Assembly: GCA_964595565.1 (NCBI GenBank)
Contig: CAZQQX010000005.1
Location: 9,178 to 73,177 of the forward strand
Direction of reading: 5' to 3'
DNA: 64,000 bases
DNA from: JAQVEM01 sp964595565
Lineage (GTDB): Bacteria; Actinomycetota; Humimicrobiia; Humimicrobiales; Humimicrobiaceae
The notes under the pieces are model-generated. The model saw only the letters and a list, made by a program, of their open reading frames with translations, ran no database searches and had not been told where the DNA came from. The position numbers and the translations under genes were made by a program. Below, piece by piece: positions 35,542 through 43,860 of this stretch (the first letter of the stretch is position 1; every line of letters starts with the position of its first letter).

Positions 35542-35606
35542 ATAAAAATGGTAAAAAAATTTTATATTAATTATTAAATGTTTTTGGATTATTTATTAAA
35601 TAAATT

Positions 35607-36491
35607 ATGAATGTAAGTTTAATTATTCTAATTTTGAGCTCTATAGGTATTATATGCGGGATTCTGATTTTTATAGTAAATAGATTTTTACCAGAAGAGC
35701 CCGGTTCGCTCAAAAGAGCCGAGGAAATATCAAAGTATTTGCCGGGAGCAAACTGTGGTGCATGCGGGTATCCCGGGTGCTTTGCTTATGCGCAGGCACT
35801 GGCTGAAGATAAGAATATTTTTACCACCAGCCCCTGTGCGGTGGCATTACAGGATCCTGCCATGCTTGAAGGTCTGGAAAAAGTACTGGATATGAAATTG
35901 GATTCTTCAGCAGTTAAGAAAAAGGCAGTGGTGCGCTGTTACGGTAATTCAGAATTAATTGGTAATTATACAGGAATTAAAACCTGCAAGGCTGCATCAG
36001 GGCTTATAGGCGGGTTTAAGAAGTGTCCTTACGCTTGCCTCGGCCTGGGTGATTGTGTTGAAGCCTGTCCCTTTAATGCTATATCCATTGATAGAAAAAT
36101 GAATGTAGCGGTGGTGAACCCGGACAAGTGCACAGGCTGTGGTATTTGCGTGGAAGTATGCCCTGTGAATGTAATAGAACTCGTACCTGCGGATTCAAAA
36201 ATAGTTTATCTATGCAACTATCAGCCCATTAGAAATATACCCGGCAGGGAAAGATGTGATAGAGGCTGCATACACTGCAAAAAATGTTTTAAAGCCTGTG
36301 ATTATGACGCCATAATCTGGAATGAAGAAAGAGCTATACCTGAATTTGATTTAGAAAAGTGTACTCTCTGCGGGGAATGTGTTAAGGCATGTCCGACCAA
36401 CACCCTGCTGGAGATGTTCAATATAAAATCAAAACTGAAAAAAAATGCTCCCGGGGATGAAAGAAAACCTGTCACTCTTGAGAAAGAATAA
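35607..36491 (+). CDS. rnfB: Rnf electron transport complex subunit B
   Basis: The 294-residue protein has an N-terminal helix (about 5-24), then the RnfB four-cysteine block NCGACGYPGCFAYAQAL (about 49-65). This is followed by a chain of [4Fe-4S] motifs: CLGLGDCVEACP, CTGCGICVEVCP, CIHCKKCFKACD and CTLCGECVKACP. It is the entry point for electrons from reduced ferredoxin. The extra ferredoxin-like repeats are as in clostridial RnfB. It ends the operon and is convergent with the yhaN-like gene, five bases away. Confidence 0.95.
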   Translation: MNVSLIILILSSIGIICGILIFIVNRFLPEEPGSLKRAEEISKYLPGANCGACGYPGCFAYAQALAEDKNIFTTSPCAVALQDPAMLEGLEKVLDMKLDSSAVKKKAVVRCYGNSELIGNYTGIKTCKAASGLIGGFKKCPYACLGLGDCVEACPFNAISIDRKMNVAVVNPDKCTGCGICVEVCPVNVIELVPADSKIVYLCNYQPIRNIPGRERCDRGCIHCKKCFKACDYDAIIWNEERAIPEFDLEKCTLCGECVKACPTNTLLEMFNIKSKLKKNAPGDERKPVTLEKE

Positions 36492-36496
36492 AAATA

Positions 36497-38629
36497 TTAT
36501 AACTCGAATCTTTTATACCCGCCCTTTTCAAATTTTTCCCCGGCTCTGTCAAATAAACCTTTAATGTGATTATCCATGGTTAAATAAATTATCTGCCAGC
36601 CTTTTTCTGCAATTTCTACAAGTTTACCTATTATAATTTCACGTTTTTCCCAATCTGAATGCTGGAATGCATCATCAAGAATTAAAAAGAGAGAGTCTTT
36701 TTTTAATAATTTTCTGGTAAAGCCAATTCTTAATGCAAGCATTACCTGCTCTATTGCTCCGGTGCTCAGGTCTTTAATATTAAAATTATCATAGGGGTCT
36801 GAAACAACAAGGTCGTCGTTATCAAGATAAATAGCATTGTATCTTCTGGTTATATCTTTTAAGGGGACAGTAGTTTCTGACTGCAGACCTTCTCTTATTT
36901 TTTCATCTTCTTCTTTGCGTAAACTGGAAATAACTTTATGAATTATAGAGCCTGCTATGATAGTGGCCGAGCTATCTTTAAGTTCATTTATAACCCTCTC
37001 TTTTTCCTTCTGTAAATTATCTATTAATTTTTCCCAGCTGATGCTCAACTCGTCGCTGGTTTTATTGCAGATTTTTTGCTTCAGGTTTTGCATGCCATCT
37101 TCCTGTTCTTTAATTTGTTGCTGGACAAGCTCGAGCTCTTTTTGCGTTTTTTCATATTTTTCCCGGCTGTATGTGATGTCTACATCCTCGTAAACATAGT
37201 CTTCTTCAGATACATTGAGTTTAATTAATCCTTCTTTCTCGCTTTCAGTCTGGTTCCTTATATTAAGATTAATCTGCTTTAGCTCATTAATAATGTTATC
37301 CCAGTCTTCTTCGGTTATATCTTTCTGCCAGAGTTTTTTTATTTCCTGATTAATAAGAAAATGATTCTTATCCATTCCATCTCTAAGAGGATTAATCTGC
37401 TTTTCTATTGCAAGCATTCTGCTTCTATGTTCTCTCTGCTCATTTAAATTTGATTCAAGAAGTGATATGTCCGTAAGGATTTCTCCTGTCCTTTTTTTAA
37501 ATTCTTCTCTGATTTTATCTAACTCCTTATTCTGTCCCGCTTTATTTAAATAACTATTTAGTTTTCTAAAATATAGAAGCGAAGATATAAATAAGCCCAG
37601 AAAGCAGAGGAATATAATTGCAAGATATAAAGGCAGTATAGAAGCAGAGATTTTCTGGTATAGGAAGATTATTATTGCAGAAAAAGTTATCCCGGCTGCT
37701 GCAAAAAGACCGCAAAGGGAAGGTAGAAATTTGCCCGGTTTATTTATGATTTTTGATAATAAGTCTTTGTACTGGGATAGTGCGCTTTCAAGCCAGTTAA
37801 AATCCTTACTCTTATCAGATGAGTCTTTGTAATCTTCTTTCAACTGGTTTAAATATAATTTATTATTTCTATATATTGAAATTTCTTTTTCTATATTATT
37901 TAATTCGTTTTCGGGAACCCTGGATAATTTTACATTTAATTTTTTAATTTTTTCTGAAATTGAATATGCAAGTCGCCTTTTGGCCAGGCCAAGTACGGAA
38001 AGTTTATCCTGGAGGTTTTTTTCTTTTAGTTTAAATGTTTTTAATATTCCACGGGTATAGCCTGATTCTATTTTCTCGAATAAATTTTCGATATCACCCA
38101 GGTCTTTTTTGATGTTATTGTATGTTTTACCTTCACCCACATTGTTTATTATGATATGGCTGTTATCAATTTCTGCCGATTTTATGGTTTTAGAAATGTT
38201 TGTGTCGCTATCAATTTTATCAAGTATATTTATTCCTGATAACACTTCTTTGATAAGGAATTTGCTTACCCCCATCCCGTCTTCTATACCGGCTTCTCCT
38301 CCTCTTACTACAAGAAGCTTTGGCATGGACAGAGGGAGTCCCTTTTCGCTTTTTTCCCAGTAATCTTCAAGCTTTTCCGGAGAAGAAGGTGTAAAATCAA
38401 TGGATTTTTTATTATCCAGTCCCTTTATGGTTACCTTTCCTTTCCCTCCGGTCCTTATATAACTCCAGCGGCTTATATTCCTGAAAAGGGAGCGTATAAT
38501 GAATTCGGTAAAGAAAGTCTTTCCCCTCTCATTTTTGCTGTATATAAGGTTAAATATACTGAAATCAGCGCTGAAGTTATCTATTGGCCCGAGGTCTTTT
38601 ACTGATATTCTGTCAATTGAAACTCCCAT
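36497..38629 (-). CDS. YhaN-like SMC/Rad50-type ATPase with coiled coils and two membrane segments
   Basis: The 710-residue protein has an N-terminal Walker A in SKNERGKTFFTEF (about 32-44), a variant of the GxNExGKS type. Long coiled coils (about 180-290 and 365-560) are broken by two adjacent hydrophobic helices (about 300-355). A C-terminal ATPase half has LSTGAIEQVMLALRIGF (signature) and LFLILDDAFQHSDW (Walker B and D-loop). The architecture is that of Bacillus YhaN, but shorter than its roughly 960 residues. Together with the phosphoesterase upstream in the same operon it should form a membrane-associated Mre11/Rad50-like nuclease. In vivo role is not established. Confidence 0.85.
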   Translation of the reverse strand: MGVSIDRISVKDLGPIDNFSADFSIFNLIYSKNERGKTFFTEFIIRSLFRNISRWSYIRTGGKGKVTIKGLDNKKSIDFTPSSPEKLEDYWEKSEKGLPLSMPKLLVVRGGEAGIEDGMGVSKFLIKEVLSGINILDKIDSDTNISKTIKSAEIDNSHIIINNVGEGKTYNNIKKDLGDIENLFEKIESGYTRGILKTFKLKEKNLQDKLSVLGLAKRRLAYSISEKIKKLNVKLSRVPENELNNIEKEISIYRNNKLYLNQLKEDYKDSSDKSKDFNWLESALSQYKDLLSKIINKPGKFLPSLCGLFAAAGITFSAIIIFLYQKISASILPLYLAIIFLCFLGLFISSLLYFRKLNSYLNKAGQNKELDKIREEFKKRTGEILTDISLLESNLNEQREHRSRMLAIEKQINPLRDGMDKNHFLINQEIKKLWQKDITEEDWDNIINELKQINLNIRNQTESEKEGLIKLNVSEEDYVYEDVDITYSREKYEKTQKELELVQQQIKEQEDGMQNLKQKICNKTSDELSISWEKLIDNLQKEKERVINELKDSSATIIAGSIIHKVISSLRKEEDEKIREGLQSETTVPLKDITRRYNAIYLDNDDLVVSDPYDNFNIKDLSTGAIEQVMLALRIGFTRKLLKKDSLFLILDDAFQHSDWEKREIIIGKLVEIAEKGWQIIYLTMDNHIKGLFDRAGEKFEKGGYKRFEL

Positions 38630-38663
38630 GTATATTCCTTAATTATTAAGTCTGTTAAAAATA

Positions 38664-39725
38664 CTATTCTCCCAGTGCTATTTTAAGAGCCTTTTCCATA
38701 ATGTCTTCTTTCGAAGTAATATCGTCTTCCCATTTGAGTTTTTCGATTTCATCTTTAAGATTCTCGACTATAGTTATTCTTTCGGGGTCATTAAAGACTG
38801 ACAGTTCGGTTAAATCAGGTTGCTCGTTGTCGTAAAAACTAAAATCTTTGAGTGCTTTTTTTATTACTTCGGAAATTTTATTTCTATCTGAAGTATATCC
38901 CCTGATTTTCAGGCGGATTCTTGCTTTTGGTATTTCGTTTTTATTTATATTCCAGCTTTTTATCATTTTTCGGGTCTTCTCTTCCATATATCCAAATTCG
39001 CTGGCGGTAGGAAGTGCTATCAGAGTTTCGTTAAAAAATATATAATCTGTGTCAATTATTTTATCCGTTATTTCCATTGTTTCTGTATTTAAAATTATGA
39101 AACTTCTTTTTCCTGTTTCATTAATATCAAGCCCGCATGGTGAACCTGGATAATATATTTTACCGATGTTAATTTTTTTGTGTATATGCCCGAGAATAAC
39201 TTTGAAAGGATTGTAATACTCTATATCATTTCTTGTTATAGGCATATAAATACCTGGCTCGTAAGGGTTAGGATTGCGTAAACCTGTAGCATAATCTCCA
39301 TGGCCTATTAAAACCCATGCCCCTGTAAGATTTTTACTATATTCAGCTATAATCTCTCCCATAGAGTGGGTGGGAAGGTAGGGGATAAAAAAGAAGGAAG
39401 CAGGTGAATCATCGAATTTGATTATTTCGGGTTTGCTAAAAACTTTTATGTTCCTGGAAGTAAAATACTGCTGACTGATGGAAGGGTCATGGTTTCCTGG
39501 AATTATAAAAAATCTAATATTATTATCTGTATATTCTTTTTTATCGCAAAATTTGTCAAAATCAGAATAATTCTGGCTTTCTTCATTAAATAAGTCGCCT
39601 GCTATAATAATTGTATTGATATTTTCAGAAAGCATCTTTTCAAGGATATCAGATAATGCATTCCATCTTTCGGGAGATTCTGATTTTGTTTTTAGATGAA
39701 CATCTGCTGTAATTGCTATTTTCAT
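38664..39725 (-). CDS. YhaO/SbcD-like metallophosphoesterase
   Basis: The 353-residue calcineurin-like phosphoesterase has the full motif set: ITADVHLK (D-x-H), IIAGDLFNE (GD), IPGNHDPS (GNHD), LIGHGDYA and LGHIHKK (GH-x-H). A C-terminal domain of mixed charge follows. It is similar to SbcD/Mre11-type nucleases and B. subtilis YhaO. It is followed after 34 nt by the YhaN-like ATPase, its presumed partner. The complex probably processes DNA ends or a related polymer. Confidence 0.87.
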   Translation of the reverse strand: MKIAITADVHLKTKSESPERWNALSDILEKMLSENINTIIIAGDLFNEESQNYSDFDKFCDKKEYTDNNIRFFIIPGNHDPSISQQYFTSRNIKVFSKPEIIKFDDSPASFFFIPYLPTHSMGEIIAEYSKNLTGAWVLIGHGDYATGLRNPNPYEPGIYMPITRNDIEYYNPFKVILGHIHKKINIGKIYYPGSPCGLDINETGKRSFIILNTETMEITDKIIDTDYIFFNETLIALPTASEFGYMEEKTRKMIKSWNINKNEIPKARIRLKIRGYTSDRNKISEVIKKALKDFSFYDNEQPDLTELSVFNDPERITIVENLKDEIEKLKWEDDITSKEDIMEKALKIALGE

Positions 39726-40006
39726 TTTAAAAAACTAATTTTTTTATAGTTTGAATTATTATATAAAAGTCCTGTATATTTTAATTTTCGTTAAAAAGAG
39801 AAATCACGGCGATTAGCTCTGTTTAATATATAATAATATACTTTATTTTAAGTTTCAGTCCAGATAATTTTTATATTGAGACGGATTAAAAGAGTGAGCA
39901 AACAGGATATCCTGTTTATTTTTTTAATTATGCAAAAAAAATTACCTTCATTATTTAAAGCTATTTCAGAAATTCTAACTTCATAGTTTTTGGATCTATA
40001 AAAGTA
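39726..40006. other. Intergenic region with an 18-bp perfect palindrome
   Basis: This is an AT-rich region upstream of the yhaO-like gene. AAACAGGATATCCTGTTT at 39900-39917 is a perfect palindrome followed on the plus strand by ATTTTTTT, so it could be a rightward terminator. No plus-strand gene precedes it, so it could instead be a protein-binding site for yhaO regulation. No gene was seen in the stretch. Confidence 0.5.
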
Positions 40007-40032
40007 GGGGAGCACTGGTATATAAGCTCCCC
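40007..40032 (-). terminator. Rho-independent terminator of the toxin-antitoxin operon
   Basis: GGGGAGC (40007-40013) pairs with GCTCCCC (40026-40032) in a seven-base perfect stem with a 12-base loop. On the minus strand it begins seven bases after the antitoxin stop codon and is followed by CTACTTTTATA, a moderate U-tract. Confidence 0.65.
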
Positions 40033-40038
40033 TTGACT

Positions 40039-40323
40039 TTATCCTGCTCTTGGTCTGAAGTTAATTTCTAGATCATAATCCAGAGCATTAGCCATTTTTT
40101 TTAAGAATGCTACCGTAGGACTTATATCCCCACCTTCAAGCCTGGCAATGCTGGGTTGTTTTGTATTAATCATTTTAGCCAGTTCCTTTTGACTTATATT
40201 CTTTTCCTTTCTTAGCTTTATGATCTGACTTATCAATTTATACTCAGGTTCAAGTTTATCATACTCTTTCTTGAGTTCAGAATCTTCCTCAAACCTCCTT
40301 TTCTTGAAATCCTGCCAGTCCAT
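40039..40323 (-). CDS. HigA/XRE-type antitoxin
   Basis: The 94-residue protein has an XRE helix-turn-helix: LRKEKNISQKELAKMINTKQ followed by PSIARLEGGDISPTVAFLKK (about 37-76). A short N-terminal polar helix precedes it. This is the usual form of antitoxins paired with Gp49/HigB toxins. AGAAAGGAGGT lies before the ATG, a strong ribosome site. It is second in the operon, 44 nt after the toxin frame, the inverted gene order typical of HigBA. It should repress its own promoter at the inverted repeat 40719-40734. Its own reading frame is intact. Confidence 0.85.
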   Translation of the reverse strand: MDWQDFKKRRFEEDSELKKEYDKLEPEYKLISQIIKLRKEKNISQKELAKMINTKQPSIARLEGGDISPTVAFLKKMANALDYDLEINFRPRAG

Positions 40324-40367
40324 GATAGACCTCCTTTCTTTCTTTTCTTGTAGTTTCTCTTTTTCTC

Positions 40368-40709
40368 TTATTTCTCTAAGACTTCTTTCATTCTGCTGAG
40401 TGCTATCTTTATTTCTCTTTTTGGTATAGAAGCGCTTTTCTTTCTAAAACCATGTAAAAGAATGAAAGTATTCTTAGTATGCAGAAAATAAATTATTCTA
40501 ATTTTATTAGAGCTGAATTTTATTCTAAGCTCTCTTAGCCCACTTGTTATATTCGATGTATGTGGGAAGTTTAAATAAATTCCATGTTCTTCTAAAAGAT
40601 CAATTTCCCTATATACTTTAGCCTCTTCCTTCTTTGGCAAACGTGTTATAAAATCTGCTACCGGGCTTTTACCTTCATTAGTTGTATATAATTTGACTTT
40701 TCACTTCAT
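40368..40709 (-). pseudogene. HigB/Gp49-like toxin, interrupted by TGA at codon 3
   Basis: The frame beginning at ATG 40707-40709 reads Met-Lys-stop, then continues open as KVKLYTTNEGKSPVADFI and on to 40368. The product resembles phage-derived Gp49/HigB toxins (LPKKEEAKVYREIDLLEEHG, LRELRIKFSSNKIRIIYFL, FRKKSASIPKREI). Family members often start MKWK or MKYK, so the TGA most likely replaces TGG. The next usable start in frame is TTG at 40638-40640, which would lose the first strand and has no ribosome site. TGA is an ordinary stop elsewhere in this window. The toxin is therefore probably inactive or weakly expressed, while promoter, operator, antitoxin and terminator all look intact. Confidence 0.65.
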
Positions 40710-40715
40710 TTTAGT

Positions 40716-40744
40716 AATATAACGGATATGTTATGTTTTGTCAA
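40716..40744 (-). promoter_or_regulatory. Promoter of the toxin-antitoxin operon
   Basis: On the minus strand TTGACA (40744-40739) and TATATT (40721-40716) are 17 bases apart. The predicted start, about seven bases on, falls at or beside the ATG at 40709, so the transcript may be leaderless. Confidence 0.7.
40719..40734. promoter_or_regulatory. Candidate antitoxin operator
   Basis: ATAAC-GGATAT-GTTAT is an inverted repeat with five-base arms lying between the -35 and -10 boxes of the toxin-antitoxin promoter. Autorepression by the XRE antitoxin at such a site is the usual arrangement; here it is inferred from position. Confidence 0.5.
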
Positions 40745-40908
40745 GTTTTTTACTAATTTATTAGTTAAAATAATAATATAATTTTCCTGATTGCAGTGAG
40801 AAAGCCTTTAATTATCGATGTCATATCAAATGTTTTCGGTAAGATAGCTTAAATGGTTTAGGGATTTAGCTGTGAGAATTGTTCGATTAAAAATAGGAAG
40901 GAGTTTTA

Positions 40909-41115
40909 AGTCAAAGTATTAAAGAAATAAGAAAAATTGTAAAAGAGTTAAGGGCTATGGCCGGTGATTAGAAAGCCCAGGCATCACTTGAGTTTGTGCT
41001 TGTAATCCTCTTCATCATATTAATAATTATAACTGTTTCACATTTAGGGTTATTGTCTACTAGAAGTTTTATGTTCTGGACTTATATGCGCCTGATATGG
41101 TTAAAACTATTGTGA
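40909..41115 (+). pseudogene. TadE-like pseudopilin remnant with in-frame TAG
   Basis: One frame reads SQSIKEIRKIVKELRAMAGD, then TAG at 40969-40971, then KAQASLEFVLVILFIILII and some 30 further residues to TGA at 41113-41115. The QASLEFVLVILF segment after a polar, charged leader is the hallmark of TadE/TadG-like type IV pseudopilins. A good ribosome site (GGAAGGAG, 40896-40903) precedes it, but no ATG or GTG remains at the right distance. Start loss plus an internal stop indicate a decayed gene. No other Tad pilus gene is in the window. Confidence 0.5.
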
Positions 41116-41168
41116 TGATTGGTTTTGCTGATTCTGGTATATTTGATGTAAAAAAAAGTTCAGCCAAA

Positions 41169-41187
41169 ATAAGGGCAGTCTCCTTAT
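41169..41187 (-). terminator. Possible weak terminator after nth
   Basis: ATAAGG (41169-41174) pairs with CCTTAT (41182-41187) around a seven-base loop. On the minus strand it lies about 16 bases past the nth stop and is followed by only four T residues before GG. It is weak but correctly placed. Confidence 0.35.
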
Positions 41188-41202
41188 ATTGAGGGGCATG
41201 TA

Positions 41203-41928
41203 TTAACTATTTTTACCCTTTACATTATTATAATCTACTAATGACTCCTGGCCATACCTGCAATACTTTAAAAGCCGGCATTCGGGACATTTCGGTTTCC
41301 TCGCAAAGCATATAGTTCTTCCAAGTGAAATTATTCTATGGGAAAAGCTGCTCCAGCTTTTCTTGGGAATGATTTTCATAAGGTCAAATTCAATTTTTAC
41401 CGGGTCCTGATTTACAGTCAGTCCGAGCCTGTATGATATCCTTCTTACATGAGTATCGACTATTATAGCCTGCCTGTCAAAGACATTTGCCAGTACAACA
41501 TTTGCTGTTTTCCTTCCAACTCCAAATAGGGAGGTAAGATTTTCAATATCTTCAGGCATCTTCCCATTAAATTTTTCGATAATATCTTTTGAGCAGCTCA
41601 TTATGCTTTTCGCTTTGTTTTTATAAAACCCGGTTGACTTTATATCCTGCTCAAGCTCATTTATATCTGCATGTGCGAAATCCTCCGGGCTCCTGTATTT
41701 TTTAAAGAGTTCTGGCGTAACTTTATTTACCAGCTTATCAGTGCTCTGGGCTGAGAGTATGGTTGCAATAAATAACTGGAAAGCGTCTCTGTGCCCGAGC
41801 GATGTGTTAACTGAATCCGGATATTCACGCTTGAGGATATCCAGTATTTTATTTATATTTTTAACTGCAGGTTCATATGCGGCTGTATATGAAGTGTCTT
41901 TATTCTTTTTATTCCTTTTTTTATACAT
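41203..41928 (-). CDS. nth: Endonuclease III (DNA glycosylase/AP lyase)
   Basis: The 241-residue protein has an N-terminal basic extension (about 1-25). The HhH-GPD core carries LLTSLFGVGRKTANVVLANVF-type sequence around the catalytic Lys (GVGRKTANVV) and the catalytic Asp in VDTHVRRISYRLGL. The C-terminal [4Fe-4S] loop C-X6-C-X2-C-X5-C is complete (CFARKPKC, PEC, RLLKYC). It removes oxidised pyrimidines in base-excision repair. It starts eight bases after the PolX stop, so pcm-polX-nth form a minus-strand operon with a DNA-repair theme. Confidence 0.94.
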   Translation of the reverse strand: MYKKRNKKNKDTSYTAAYEPAVKNINKILDILKREYPDSVNTSLGHRDAFQLFIATILSAQSTDKLVNKVTPELFKKYRSPEDFAHADINELEQDIKSTGFYKNKAKSIMSCSKDIIEKFNGKMPEDIENLTSLFGVGRKTANVVLANVFDRQAIIVDTHVRRISYRLGLTVNQDPVKIEFDLMKIIPKKSWSSFSHRIISLGRTICFARKPKCPECRLLKYCRYGQESLVDYNNVKGKNS

Positions 41929-41936
41929 AATAATAG

Positions 41937-43673
41937 CTATTTTTTTATTCCTTTCTTTATTTTTTTGTTTTTAAGATACTGGTTTATTTCTTCGGTTGTA
42001 AGGGTATTTGGTATATCTTTTTTCTCCAGCCAACCTTTTCTTGCAATGTTTACTCCGAATTTATACTCATCCAGTCCTTTTATGCTATGAGCGTCCGGGT
42101 TTATAAAAATTTTTATTCCCTTTTCTTTTGCATATTTACACATTCTCCAGTCAAGGTCAAGTCTGAATGGGCTTGCATTTAATTCAATATCCACATTATT
42201 TTTAGCGGCAGCGTTTATTATTCTTATTATGTCTATTTTGTATGGGTCTCTTGCAAGAAGCAATCTCCCTGTGGGGTGCGCTATCATTGTGGTGTACTTA
42301 TTTTCAATTGCTTTTATTACTCTTTTGGTCATTTGTTCTTCACTTAAATTAAAATTAGAATGAACTGCAGCAATGATAAAATCAAATTTTTCAAGGATAT
42401 CATCGGTATAATCAAGACTCCCATCAGGGAGAATATCGGATTCAATCCCTTTGAAAATTTTAAATCCCTTGATTTTTTTGTTTAGCGCATTTATCTCCTC
42501 AAGGTATTCATCTATCTGGCTATCTTTTAACCCGCCAGCGTAGAAAGCAGATTTGCTGTGGTCGCTTATTCCGGCATACTGAAAGCCATTGTCCTTAAGA
42601 TACCTGTATATCTGCTCGAGTGTGCTATTGCCGTCACTATGGGTGGTATGGATGTGTATTATCCCCTTTATATCTTTTTCTTCTATTAACTCCGGAAGGG
42701 TTTTATTTTTAGAAGCTTCGATTTCACCAAAATTTTCCCTGAGTTCAGGGGGTATCCAGTCCATTGAAAAATAATCATATATGTCTTTCTCGCTGCTGCA
42801 TTTGATTAGCCTGTTATTTCTATAAAGACCATATTCATTCATTTTTATATTGTCTTTTTTGGCTGCTGTCCTCATTGCAGTATTGTGCTCTTTGCTTCCG
42901 GTAAAATGGAGAAGGGAATAGGGATACTGCTTATCGTCAACAATTCTTATATCCACGTTAATGCCGGACTTTAGCCTTATACTTGATTTCGTATCACCCT
43001 TTGCGATAATATCCTCTGTTTCTCCCAGGCCGGTAAAGAAATCCATTACTTTTGCTGGATGGCTGCTGCTTGCCACTATATCGATGTCCTTTACTATCTC
43101 TTTTTTTCTTCTAATGCTGCCAGCAAGGCTTGACCTTATAACATATTTAAAGCTGCTGATTTTTTCGTTGATAGCTTCGGCTTCTTTGATGACATTAGCG
43201 TAAAGGTATTTTCCCTGATATTTTTTTAAATGTTCGATACCTTTTAGAATATTCTCCTGGGTTTTTTGACCAAAATTGGGCAAACCCACAAGTCTATTTT
43301 CAAGGCAGGCATATTCCAGTTCTCCGATGTTACTTATTCCAAGTTTATCATAAAGATATTTTACTTTTTTGGGTCCCATCGAAGGGATGGAAAGCATTTC
43401 CACAAGTCCCGGGGGGACCTGTTGCCTGAGCTCATCGTAGTAACCGAGACTGCCGGTATCGTTTAACTCTTTTATCTTTTCTGCAATATGTGAGCCTATA
43501 CCTTTAATACGGGTAAAATCTTCTATTTTAAGATTTTTCTGGAATTCTATATCGGATGCTTCAAGAACTCTTGCTGCGTTCTGGTAAGCTCTTATCTTAA
43601 AAAGGTTTTCATCCTTTAGCTCCAGCAGTACGCTGATTTCTTTTAAAATTTTTATAACTTCTTCTTTATCCAT
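41937..43673 (-). CDS. polX: PolX-type DNA polymerase with PHP domain
   Basis: The 578-residue protein has an N-terminal lyase-like HhH region (1-95) and a second HhH (about 95-150). The nucleotidyltransferase core carries GSIRRKKEIVKDIDIV (Asp 196 and 198) and a third Asp in GINVDIRIVD (about 241). A C-terminal PHP phosphoesterase (about 335-570) has metal motifs IHIHTTHSDGNS, GISDHSKSA, GIESDI, AAVHSNF, AHPTG and NPDAHS. All catalytic residues appear present. It should fill short gaps in base-excision repair with 3'-processing by the PHP domain. It matches the length of Bacillus PolX. AGGAGG sits 11-12 bases before the ATG. Confidence 0.93.
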   Translation of the reverse strand: MDKEEVIKILKEISVLLELKDENLFKIRAYQNAARVLEASDIEFQKNLKIEDFTRIKGIGSHIAEKIKELNDTGSLGYYDELRQQVPPGLVEMLSIPSMGPKKVKYLYDKLGISNIGELEYACLENRLVGLPNFGQKTQENILKGIEHLKKYQGKYLYANVIKEAEAINEKISSFKYVIRSSLAGSIRRKKEIVKDIDIVASSSHPAKVMDFFTGLGETEDIIAKGDTKSSIRLKSGINVDIRIVDDKQYPYSLLHFTGSKEHNTAMRTAAKKDNIKMNEYGLYRNNRLIKCSSEKDIYDYFSMDWIPPELRENFGEIEASKNKTLPELIEEKDIKGIIHIHTTHSDGNSTLEQIYRYLKDNGFQYAGISDHSKSAFYAGGLKDSQIDEYLEEINALNKKIKGFKIFKGIESDILPDGSLDYTDDILEKFDFIIAAVHSNFNLSEEQMTKRVIKAIENKYTTMIAHPTGRLLLARDPYKIDIIRIINAAAKNNVDIELNASPFRLDLDWRMCKYAKEKGIKIFINPDAHSIKGLDEYKFGVNIARKGWLEKKDIPNTLTTEEINQYLKNKKIKKGIKK

Positions 43674-43682
43674 AAAAAAACT

Positions 43683-43823
43683 TTAGCCTCCTATGGGTTT
43701 TATATCACAGGCGGATATAAAAATTTTCTCCAGTACTTTTACGGCTTCCCTGACTGCACCACGCACAGTTTTGACGCCACTGGAGTGCCGGTAAAATCCC
43801 GGAATGCACCCTGAAGCCTGGAA
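43683..43823 (-). other. Open fragment between pcm and polX, possible gene remnant
   Basis: A minus-strand frame of 46 codons without an ATG lies between the two genes. It reads FQASGCIPGFYRHSSGVKTV and later AVREAVKVLEKIF, ending IKPIGG-stop just before polX; the polX ribosome site is inside its last codons. The same frame continues upstream beyond a TAG into PELPARLSDKL. The amphipathic look suggests a former coding region, but I recognise no family and chance is possible. Confidence 0.25.
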
Positions 43824-43860
43824 CTATAACTTGTCCGAAAGTCTGGCAGGCAATTCCGGT

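Noticed and set aside
40368..40709. Recoding of TGA as an amino acid to rescue the toxin
   Set aside because: TGA ends several well-defined genes in the window (for example those ending at 10490, 25433 and 30227), so a reassigned code is not supported.
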